A stretch of DNA of 30,738 nucleotides from Candidatus Sulfopaludibacter sp. SbA3. GTDB lineage: Bacteria > Acidobacteriota > Terriglobia > 2-12-FULL-54-10. The notes below the pieces were generated by a model. The model saw only the letters and a program-made list of their open reading frames with translations, searched no databases and was not told where the DNA came from. A program made the position numbers and the translations under genes. Shown piece by piece: positions 24,582-30,738 of this stretch. The stretch spans positions 1 through 30,738 of the forward strand of contig CAMBEY010000006.1 in assembly GCA_945865705.1 (NCBI GenBank), read 5' to 3'. Position 1 is the first letter of the stretch. Each line of letters begins with the position of its first letter.

Positions 24582-24611
24582 TTGCGGAAGCCCCGCAACA
24601 AACGATAGAAT
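24582..24611 (+). promoter_or_regulatory. Probable rpsA promoter
   Basis: TTGCGG (24582-24587) and TAGAAT (24606-24611) lie 18 nt apart, about 41 nt upstream of the rpsA ATG and only 12 nt outside the outermost IS repeat. The insertion seems to have spared it. Confidence 0.5.
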
Positions 24612-24652
24612 GTTTCGCGCACTACTAAACTAAACGAAGGCTAACCCAATCC

Positions 24653-26431
24653 ATGTCAGATGCGAACATCCCTGAAACGAACCTGCTTGATCCTCAGCTA
24701 ACGCCAACTCCCACTCCAGCGCCTGCCGTGGCCCAACCGCCCGTGGCTGTGCCAGCGAAGCCGCCAACGGAGCCGCCAGCGGAACCGAAAGAATCATTCA
24801 GCGAGCTTTTCTCGCAATACGAGAAGAGCAACCCGCGTAAACGCAACGAACCCGGCGTGGGGCTTACCGGCACGGTGGTTGCCATAACCGCCGATTCGGT
24901 GATCTTCGACATCGGGCGCAAGGAGGAGGGCATGGTCCCGCTGGCGGAGTTTGCGCGCACGGGCGAAAGCGTGAAGCCTGGTGATCAGGTTCAGGTGACC
25001 ATCACCGGGCGCGACCCGGAGGGCTATCTGACGCTGGCGCGTGGGAGGGTTGCGCGAACCACGGATTGGAGTTCGCTCGAAAAGGCTTTTGCCGAGAAGG
25101 CCATCATCGCGGGCACGGTAACCGCCGTCATCAAGGGCGGCCTTAGCGTGGATGTGGGCGTGCGCGCCTTCATGCCAGCCTCGCGCAGCGGCACGCGCGA
25201 CGCCGCGGAACTTGAAAAATTGGTAGGGCAGCAGATTCGCTGCCGCATCAGCAAGCTCGACGTGGCCGATGAAGATGTCGTGGTGGATCGCCGCGCCGTC
25301 TCCGAAGAGGAAGAGCGCGCCGCCAAGGACCGCCGCTACGGCGAAATTCGCGAAGGCGACATCGTTCATGGCGAAATCAGCAGCATCGCCGACTACGGTG
25401 CATTTGTGAATATTGGCGGCGTGGATGGCCTGCTGCACGTCAGCGACATCGCCTGGACACGCATCGCCAAACCTTCCGATGTGCTTTCCGTTGGCCAGCA
25501 GATTGACGCCAAGGTGCTGAAAGTAGACACCGCCAAAGGGCGCATTTCGCTAGGCCTGAAACAACTTCTCCCGCATCCCTGGGATGCAGTGGCGGCGAAG
25601 TACAACGCAGGCGAGCGCGTTCGTGGAACTGTAACGCGGCTCATGGACTTTGGCGCGTTTGTGGAACTGGAGCCGGGCATCGAAGGGCTGATTCACATCT
25701 CCGAGATGGCTTGGTCGAAGCGGGTGCGCAATCCCGGCGACGTGGTGAAGGTCGGGGAGACGGTCGAGGTGGTCATCCTCGCCGTGCAGCCCGCCGAACG
25801 GCGCATCTCGCTGGGCCTGAAGCAGGCGCTGGGCGATCCATGGGCCGAGGTGGCAGAGCGCTTCTCCGCAGGCTCAGAGGTCGCAGGCCCGGTGATGAGT
25901 CTGACCAATTTTGGAGCATTCGTGCAGGTGGCCGAGGGCGTGGAAGGCATGATCCACATCAGCGAGATCAGCGCGGAGAAACGGCTAGACCATCCCCGCG
26001 ATGTATTGCATGTGGGGCAGGTCATCAAGGCGCAGGTGCTGGAAGTGGACACCATCAAGCGGTCCATGCGTCTGAGCATGAAGCAGCTCGTCCCCAGTGG
26101 CATGGATGAATACATCGCCGAGCACAAGGAAGGCGACGTGGTCACCGGTCGCATGAAGAAGACCAGCGGGTCCGAGGCGCGCGTGGAATTGGGCGAAGGC
26201 GTCCAGGGCGTTTACCGGATGGATACAGCTCCGGCGCAAAAACCGGAGGCTCCGGCACCGGTCGTTGTGGACCTGTCCTCCTTGACGTCCATGCTGAACG
26301 CCCGCTGGAAGGTTGGCAGTGGCGTCGCTGCCGCTCAACCGGAGGCCGCCACCGCGGGGCAAATCCGCAGCTTCCGCATCGTCAAGCTCGACGCTGCCGC
26401 CAAGCGAATTGAACTGGAGTTGGCCGATTAG
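24653..26431 (+). CDS. rpsA: 30S ribosomal protein S1
   Basis: A 592-residue RNA-binding protein of tandem S1 (OB-fold) domains. After an unusual proline-rich N-terminus (about 15-45: TPTPAPAVAQPPVAVPAKPP) come S1 units at about 65-125 (GLTGTVVAITADSVIFDIG), 140-210 (AGTVTAVIKGGLSVDVGV), 235-305 (HGEISSIADYGAFVNIGG), 320-390 (GTVTRLMDFGAFVELEPG) and 405-475 (GPVMSLTNFGAFVQVAEG). A degenerate sixth (about 495-590) is split by a Pro/Val-rich loop. Domains 3-5 carry the GAFV...EGLIHISE consensus. S1 helps the 30S subunit bind structured mRNAs with weak ribosome binding sites. The ribosome binding site here (GAAGG 13 nt upstream) is itself poor, as is common for rpsA. Length agrees with the family's 550-600 residues. 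Confidence 0.93.
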   Translation: MSDANIPETNLLDPQLTPTPTPAPAVAQPPVAVPAKPPTEPPAEPKESFSELFSQYEKSNPRKRNEPGVGLTGTVVAITADSVIFDIGRKEEGMVPLAEFARTGESVKPGDQVQVTITGRDPEGYLTLARGRVARTTDWSSLEKAFAEKAIIAGTVTAVIKGGLSVDVGVRAFMPASRSGTRDAAELEKLVGQQIRCRISKLDVADEDVVVDRRAVSEEEERAAKDRRYGEIREGDIVHGEISSIADYGAFVNIGGVDGLLHVSDIAWTRIAKPSDVLSVGQQIDAKVLKVDTAKGRISLGLKQLLPHPWDAVAAKYNAGERVRGTVTRLMDFGAFVELEPGIEGLIHISEMAWSKRVRNPGDVVKVGETVEVVILAVQPAERRISLGLKQALGDPWAEVAERFSAGSEVAGPVMSLTNFGAFVQVAEGVEGMIHISEISAEKRLDHPRDVLHVGQVIKAQVLEVDTIKRSMRLSMKQLVPSGMDEYIAEHKEGDVVTGRMKKTSGSEARVELGEGVQGVYRMDTAPAQKPEAPAPVVVDLSSLTSMLNARWKVGSGVAAAQPEAATAGQIRSFRIVKLDAAAKRIELELAD

Positions 26432-26464
26432 GGCTGACTCCAGTCCTTCCGTTCGAATCGTCCG

Positions 26465-28039
26465 CTAATATTCAAACTTTTCGCCGGGCAGGGGCGGCGT
26501 CAGCGCCGGCGCCTCGCGTCGCTTGCTGAACTGCTCGTAGCCGTAAGCGATCTTCAGAACCGTCAGGTCGGTGTTGTGCCTTCCGAAAATCTGGATGCCG
26601 ATGGGAAGATTCTCTTTGGTGTATCCGCCGGGGACGATGACCGACGGCAGCCCGGTGTGCGACGTCAGATTGTTGGTCGATTCTTCCGGTCGCGGTCCGT
26701 CGATTCTTTCCGGCGGATAAGTCCGATAGGGCAGAGCAAGAGCATCGAGCGCGAACTTGTCCATGGTGTCGTTAATCAACTGGATGAACATCTCTCGCGC
26801 GCGATAGCGCGCCAGGTAATCGGCACTTTTATCGGGTGGCGGCAGCTTCAGACCCTCCACCATGCCGCGGGAAAATTTCTCAGCCCCCACCTTCTCGATC
26901 ATTTCTTTCACGCTTTTGAATTTGGCCGCGGTGCCCAAGCGTTGCAGGTAAAGGTCCGTGAATGGGGTCTTCTCGTATTCCGCGGTGCGGTTGATGTCGC
27001 CGAGCGTCTCCAGCTTCAAGTCAATCCCGGTCAGGATGGGATCGATCACGTAGGCTCCGGCCTTGCGCATGTCATCGAGAGCCCGCTGGAAAATGGCGCG
27101 GCCTTCGGCATGATCGGGTCCGTCGTAGATCATCTCGCGGAGCACGCCGATGCGCTTGCCCTTGATGTCATCGGGCGAAAGTTGCTTGGACCAGTCTGAC
27201 GCGGGGTAGTGCCCCATGGAGCGAAATGTGATCAGGTCTTCGGCGTCCCAGCCAGCCATCGCGGAGAACATCGCTGCAACATCGTAAACGCTGCGAGCCA
27301 TGGGGCCGGCGCGGTCTTGCGTGGCGCCGCGCGGAATGATTCCGGCGCGGCTCACCATCCCTTGGGTGCCCACAAAGCCAACAACGCTACAGTTGGCGGC
27401 GGGATGTTGCACAGAAGCGCTGGTGTCCGTACCCACCGCGAGCGCGGCGAAGTAAGTCGCCAGCGCCGCGCCGGGACCGTTACTGGTGGCACCGGGAGAG
27501 TGCAGCACGTTGTAAGGATTCAGCGGCGGACCACCGGTGGGATGAGTCGAGTCATCGCGGCCAAACCAGTTCGCCGTGTTGGCCTTGCCCAGCATCACAG
27601 CGCCCGCCGCCCGCAGACGCGCCACGATGGTGGAATCACGCAGCGGTACCGGCGCGCCAAAGGGAGCAAACCCAGCCGTGGTGGGCAGGCCCGCGACATC
27701 AATCAAATCCTTGAAGACGATCGGAACGCCATGCAGTTGCGAGCGCGGACCTTTGGTTTTGCGCTCGACATCGAGCGTACGTGCCTCTTCGAGCGCCTTT
27801 GGATTCACGGTGATCATCGCATTGATCTTTGGACCCTTCTTGTCGTATGCCGCGATGCGGTTGAGATAAAGTTGGGTGAGTTTCTCCGAGGTCAGCGCGC
27901 CGTTCTCCATCGCCGCCTGGATATCAGCCAGAGTGGCGGTCTGCAAATTGAACGTCGTCGCACCGTGAGCGATGCTGGAATACACCAAAACTGTTATCAG
28001 AAACGCCAACAACTTATTGGATATAGTTGAAGTATTCAT
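26465..28039 (-). CDS. Exported amidase-signature family protein with altered active-site motif
   Basis: The ATG at 28039 has an excellent GGGAGGAA ribosome binding site and starts a signal peptide (LLAFLITVLVYSSIAHGA), so the longer frame to 28093 is rejected. The 524-residue product follows the amidase signature fold (GatA/peptide-amidase type): HGVPIVFKD with the catalytic lysine (K110), and the glycine/serine-rich block. In the usual GGSSGG...GTDTGGS pattern this block reads GATSNG...GTDTSAS. The nucleophile position keeps serine (S209), but the cis-serine position appears to be threonine (T185) and flanking glycines are lost. The rest (NCSVVGFVGTQGMVSRAG, DRAGPMARSVYDVA) is normal. It may hydrolyse a periplasmic amide with altered activity, or have lost activity. 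It converges on rpsA with 33 nt between stops. Confidence 0.85.
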   Translation of the reverse strand: MNTSTISNKLLAFLITVLVYSSIAHGATTFNLQTATLADIQAAMENGALTSEKLTQLYLNRIAAYDKKGPKINAMITVNPKALEEARTLDVERKTKGPRSQLHGVPIVFKDLIDVAGLPTTAGFAPFGAPVPLRDSTIVARLRAAGAVMLGKANTANWFGRDDSTHPTGGPPLNPYNVLHSPGATSNGPGAALATYFAALAVGTDTSASVQHPAANCSVVGFVGTQGMVSRAGIIPRGATQDRAGPMARSVYDVAAMFSAMAGWDAEDLITFRSMGHYPASDWSKQLSPDDIKGKRIGVLREMIYDGPDHAEGRAIFQRALDDMRKAGAYVIDPILTGIDLKLETLGDINRTAEYEKTPFTDLYLQRLGTAAKFKSVKEMIEKVGAEKFSRGMVEGLKLPPPDKSADYLARYRAREMFIQLINDTMDKFALDALALPYRTYPPERIDGPRPEESTNNLTSHTGLPSVIVPGGYTKENLPIGIQIFGRHNTDLTVLKIAYGYEQFSKRREAPALTPPLPGEKFEY

Positions 28040-28183
28040 TATTCCTCCCGGCGCTGCCTGACGAGCGGCGCGCCTCTGCGACGACGCAACCATATCATAA
28101 CTCGCATCACCGCAGGCAATTGCGCAACATGGCGAGATATATAGATCGGGCAGGAAGAATCTTCCCGTTCAACCACGTCCGGG

Positions 28184-28212
28184 TGGCGGGGCGAGTGCGG
28201 TTCTGATAGAAT
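28184..28212 (+). promoter_or_regulatory. Possible tRNA-Ser promoter
   Basis: TAGAAT (28207-28212) lies 49 nt before the tRNA. A weak TGGCGG (28184-28189) sits 17 nt upstream of it. The -35 match is poor. Confidence 0.3.
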
Positions 28213-28260
28213 ACTTGAAGACACGCAGCCGCTTGCTTTGCGCGAGCGTCTGACGCCCCC

Positions 28261-28355
<95 letters not shown>

Positions 28356-28396
28356 TTTTCTGTATTCCCTGCCAACAGGCCGGCGATTTTTCAAAG

Positions 28397-28435
28397 GCGT
28401 ACGTGTTGGAAACCGACACGTACGCATGCTATGCT
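28397..28435 (+). promoter_or_regulatory. Promoter and palindromic operator of the Phd/VapC operon
   Basis: A perfect 10-bp inverted repeat GCGTACGTGT / ACACGTACGC (28397-28406 and 28416-28425, 9-nt spacer) overlaps a promoter-like pair TTGGAA (28406-28411), N18, TATGCT (28430-28435). An antitoxin dimer bound there would cover the -35 box and spacer. The antitoxin ATG lies 35 nt after the -10. Confidence 0.6.
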
Positions 28436-28470
28436 CATGCGGTATAGGGTGGGGTGGCAGGAGGCGTTCC

Positions 28471-28701
28471 ATGCGCATCACGGCAACTAAATTGCGAAAT
28501 AATATTTACCGGATTCTCGATCAGGTGGCTGAGAAGGGGACGCCCGTCGAAGTTCTGCGCAAGGGCACCGTGGTGAAGCTGGTCGCCGACAATTTCGAGT
28601 CCAAACTGGCGCGGTTGAAAAAGCATCCCGACTGCTACATTGGGGATCCGGATGAGATCGCCGGTATGGATTGGTCGAAAGAGTGGACGGAGTTGAAGTG
28701 A
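28471..28701 (+). CDS. Phd/YefM-family antitoxin
   Basis: The ATG at 28471 has a perfect AGGAGG 6 nt upstream. The frame opening at 28426 begins before it without support. The 76-residue protein starts MRITATKLRNNIYRILDQVAEKGTPVEVLRKGTVVKLV, the Phd/YefM fold that dimerises and binds operator DNA, followed by an acidic, tryptophan-containing tail (DPDEIAGMDWSKEWTELK) expected to wrap the toxin. Its stop overlaps the toxin start (GTGA). The palindrome upstream is the likely operator. The partner is a PIN-domain toxin rather than a Phd-type Doc kinase, a common mix in such modules. Confidence 0.88.
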   Translation: MRITATKLRNNIYRILDQVAEKGTPVEVLRKGTVVKLVADNFESKLARLKKHPDCYIGDPDEIAGMDWSKEWTELK

Positions 28702-29072
28702 TCTATCTCGACACTCATGTTTTGGTCCACCTGTATTTTGGGGATGCCGGTAAACTCGGCTCCTCCGCGCGCCGCGCAGTCGAAAAGCAGGACCTCTTGG
28801 TGTCGGCCGTCGTGATTTTGGAGCTGGAACTGTTGCATGAGATCGGCAGGCTACGACCGTCAGCCGCAACCGTAGTCTCTGATCTGGAACGGGACCTGGG
28901 GTTAAAAGTCTGCGATATTCCCTTTCGTACCATCGTGGAGTACGCGGTAAAGGAAGCATGGAGCCGCGATCCGTTTGACCGGCTGATCGTGGCCAATGCC
29001 AAGGCGGGGGCCGCGCAGCTAATCACCGTGGACGAAAACATTCACAAGCACTTTTCCCGCGCGGTTTGGTAA
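28698..29072 (+). CDS. vapC: VapC-like PIN-domain toxin (ribonuclease)
   Basis: The GTG at 28698 is chosen because it overlaps the antitoxin stop (GTGA), has GGAG 5 nt upstream, and gives the usual PIN N-terminus MIYLDTH. The frame's earlier ATG at 28671 would overlap the antitoxin by 31 nt. The 124-residue protein keeps the acidic PIN residues: D5 in YLDTH, E42 in ILELELL, D94 in RDPFDRLI and D112 in TVDENI. VapC proteins cut tRNA or rRNA using Mg2+. Growth inhibition would be relieved by the linked antitoxin. Specific targets cannot be predicted. The following gene starts 66 nt downstream and is unrelated. Confidence 0.9.
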   Translation: MIYLDTHVLVHLYFGDAGKLGSSARRAVEKQDLLVSAVVILELELLHEIGRLRPSAATVVSDLERDLGLKVCDIPFRTIVEYAVKEAWSRDPFDRLIVANAKAGAAQLITVDENIHKHFSRAVW

Positions 29073-29137
29073 TCAACTTTCTATCCGCCTTAAGGCCATC
29101 AACCAAATCAATATCCTCACCGGCGCGGAGGTGCACC

Positions 29138-29746
29138 TTGGCGGGAGATTCATCCGAACGAGATATCAAACCCACGGGGCACACGCGCTGCGCCTGGGCC
29201 GCGCTGTCCGGCAATACGCTGATGATCGAGTATCACGACCGCGAGTGGGGCGTGCCGGTCCACGATGATCTGCTATTGTTTGAGTTCCTGATTCTGGAGG
29301 GCGCGCAGGCGGGACTCTCCTGGCAGACCGTGCTGAATAAGCGCGAGGAATATCGCCGCGCATTCCACAGCTTCAATCCCAAACGCATCGCCCAGTACGG
29401 CTCTATGGACGCCGCGCGACTGATGGGCAATCCCGGCATCATTCGCAACCGGCTGAAGATTTCGGCCACCATCTCGAATGCACAAGCATTTTTGCGCGTG
29501 CTGGACGAGACCGGATCGTTTAGCGATTACCTCTGGAAGTTCGTGGGCGGTCAGCCGATTCAGCACAGCTTTGCTGCGCTCAAGCAAGTTCCCGCCACCT
29601 CACCCGAGTCCGATGCCATGAGCAAAGCGCTGATGAAGCGCGGCTTTCGATTCGTCGGCTCGACCATCTGCTATGCCTTCATGCAGGCCACTGGCATGGT
29701 CAACGACCATACCACCGACTGCTTCCGCTACGACGCTGTGCGTTAA
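29138..29746 (+). CDS. tag: DNA-3-methyladenine glycosylase I
   Basis: A TTG at 29138 is chosen: GGAGG (29127-29131) lies 6 nt upstream and the resulting 202 residues fit the family's roughly 190. An ATG at 29066 would overlap vapC. Tag removes 3-methyladenine from alkylated DNA, the first step of base excision repair. Zinc-site residues known in E. coli Tag are conserved: C18 in RCAWA, H33 in EYHDREWG, and H191 and C195 in NDHTTDCFRY. The catalytic glutamate corresponds to E54 in ILEGAQAGLSWQTVL. The helix-hairpin-helix segment includes MGNPGIIRNRLKI. It stands alone downstream of the toxin operon. Confidence 0.95.
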   Translation: MAGDSSERDIKPTGHTRCAWAALSGNTLMIEYHDREWGVPVHDDLLLFEFLILEGAQAGLSWQTVLNKREEYRRAFHSFNPKRIAQYGSMDAARLMGNPGIIRNRLKISATISNAQAFLRVLDETGSFSDYLWKFVGGQPIQHSFAALKQVPATSPESDAMSKALMKRGFRFVGSTICYAFMQATGMVNDHTTDCFRYDAVR

Positions 29747-29769
29747 CAGTGCCGCGACCGTCAGGGAGC

Positions 29770-29815
29770 GGGGTGCGTTTGAACGCTCGATGCTCGTACG
29801 CATAAAACGCACCCC
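29770..29815. terminator. Inverted repeat between convergent tag and DnaC-like genes
   Basis: GGGGTGCGTTT (29770-29780) and AAACGCACCCC (29805-29815) are perfectly complementary over 11 bp with a 24-nt loop. The position suits a bidirectional terminator. There is no long T-run on either side. Confidence 0.5.
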
Positions 29816-29848
29816 CAATCGCTTACGCGCGTGTCACTATTGATCTGG

Positions 29849-30625
29849 CTAGACGAAGCGGCGGGCGTGTTGCTGCACGTCCTGGCGGAAGTCGCTGGCT
29901 TGAATCGTCACCCGTTCGCACATCTCGAACAGGCGCGAGTAGACGCGGATGCCGATGCGCTCCTGCAGCGTGTCGGCAACCCGATATTTGCCGGAAGGGC
30001 TGCGACCAGACCCCGCGTAAGCCGACTCAGCCGAGCTCTCGGGTAGATTTGTGGTGAGCAGCGTGGCCTTCTTCTGGTTGTAACGGAAATTCAGGATGTA
30101 GGTAACCGTGTCCTCCACCCAGTCCGAGATGCGCCGTGCGCCGAGGTCGTCGATAGCCACCACGTCGGTATGCAGGATGGGATCGAGAATCTCCGCCTTG
30201 CTCAACTGCGAGATGGGGTCATAGCTTTCCTGCAGCTTCTCCAGCATGTCCGGGAATGAGCAGAACAAACAATTGAGGTTTTTGGTAAGCATCAATTCTC
30301 GCAGGGTCGCCACCATAAGATGAGTTTTGCCGACGCCCGGATTGCCGAGCAGCAGCAGTCCCTTCTCGACGAGCGGATACTGCTGAGCGAAACTCTGGGC
30401 CTTCATTTTGGCCATCTCCAGCGAAGAGTTGCCCATCGGCTGGAAATCCTCGAAGTTGCAATCGCGGAAGCGTGGTGGAATCTGCGCCTGCTCCATCCAC
30501 CACGCGGCGCTGCGTGGCTGAGTGCGGCAGGAGCAGGCCTCCACCGCGCGCAGTCCGTCGCGGTCTACGGGGCGCCAGCCGGTACCGTCGCATAGCGGGC
30601 AGATGGATGTCGTCTGTTTCTGCAT
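29849..30625 (-). CDS. DnaC-like helicase-loader ATPase with N-terminal zinc motif
   Basis: The start at the ATG 30625 gives 258 residues (MQKQTTSICPLC); an ATG at 30646 adds seven and neither has a clear ribosome binding site. The N-terminal CPLCDGTGW with a later CSC (about residues 9-33) forms a likely zinc ribbon. A AAA+ domain (about 85-240) has Walker A GNPGVGKTH (about 94-102), Walker B VVAIDDLGA and sensor-1 TTNLPE, as in DnaC and DnaI, which load the replicative helicase. A C-terminal arginine-rich ending (QERIGIRVYSRLFEMCERVTIQASDFR) carries the arginine-finger and sensor-2 region. IstB-like transposon ATPases are the main alternative, but no transposase partner is adjacent. Confidence 0.85.
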   Translation of the reverse strand: MQKQTTSICPLCDGTGWRPVDRDGLRAVEACSCRTQPRSAAWWMEQAQIPPRFRDCNFEDFQPMGNSSLEMAKMKAQSFAQQYPLVEKGLLLLGNPGVGKTHLMVATLRELMLTKNLNCLFCSFPDMLEKLQESYDPISQLSKAEILDPILHTDVVAIDDLGARRISDWVEDTVTYILNFRYNQKKATLLTTNLPESSAESAYAGSGRSPSGKYRVADTLQERIGIRVYSRLFEMCERVTIQASDFRQDVQQHARRFV

Positions 30626-30738
30626 AATCACGTGGGAATACAGCATAAATCAGTGTGGACCGCGTAGCAACCTGCAGCTATCCATGCCTCTACCGATATT
30701 CGTCGTGAATGTCCAATCCCGCGTTTAATTTCCTAGAG

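Noticed and set aside
23282..24628. A 448-codon plus-strand open frame antisense to the transposase
   Set aside because: It is a shadow of the transposase and contains no family motifs.
29849..30625. IstB-type transposon ATPase
   Set aside because: No IstA transposase or terminal repeats adjoin it, and the N-terminal zinc motif favours a helicase-loader relative.

Overview
The window looks like a chromosomal stretch of a GC-rich Gram-negative bacterium, most likely an Acidobacteriota member. The reasons are a 1047-residue Oar-type TonB-dependent receptor with an N-terminal carboxypeptidase-regulatory-like domain, a dnaK-dnaJ-hspR heat-shock cluster, and the loose, mixed-strand gene order. 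This assignment is inferred from gene content alone. There is no rRNA operon, phage region or CRISPR array.

Left part (1-10 kb): the 3' part of an SLC13/DASS anion transporter is followed by a three-gene c-di-GMP signalling cluster. It consists of a response regulator with an HD-GYP phosphodiesterase, a membrane GGDEF-histidine kinase chimera with a GSDEF site, and a REC-PilZ-GGDEF protein. Next is a tightly overlapping two-gene cassette of uncharacterised families (DUF6978-like plus DUF1828/DUF1829), then a secreted TPR protein. A 137-bp inverted-repeat element separates the TPR gene from a convergent membrane metallophosphoesterase.

Middle (10-18 kb): on the minus strand lie a MazEF-like toxin-antitoxin pair with a well-formed promoter, a HAD phosphatase, and hspR, dnaJ and dnaK. 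The dnaK promoter carries a HAIR-like HspR operator, so the cluster is probably autoregulated. No grpE is present. Divergent from dnaK are modB and modC (molybdate ABC transporter) without modA.

Right part (18-30.7 kb): a small conserved hypothetical gene, the Oar-like receptor, a divergent secreted ankyrin-repeat protein, a DDE-transposase insertion sequence sitting just upstream of the rpsA promoter, rpsA (ribosomal protein S1), an exported amidase-family protein with an altered signature, tRNA-Ser(GCT), a Phd/VapC toxin-antitoxin pair with a palindrome over its promoter, tag (3-methyladenine DNA glycosylase I) and a DnaC-like helicase-loader ATPase.

Several starts were moved downstream of the longest open frame because a good ribosome binding site, a signal peptide or a family N-terminus supports it. 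The most promising uncharacterised system is the DUF6978-DUF1828/1829 cassette. The most interesting regulatory architecture is the c-di-GMP cluster together with the HspR circuit.
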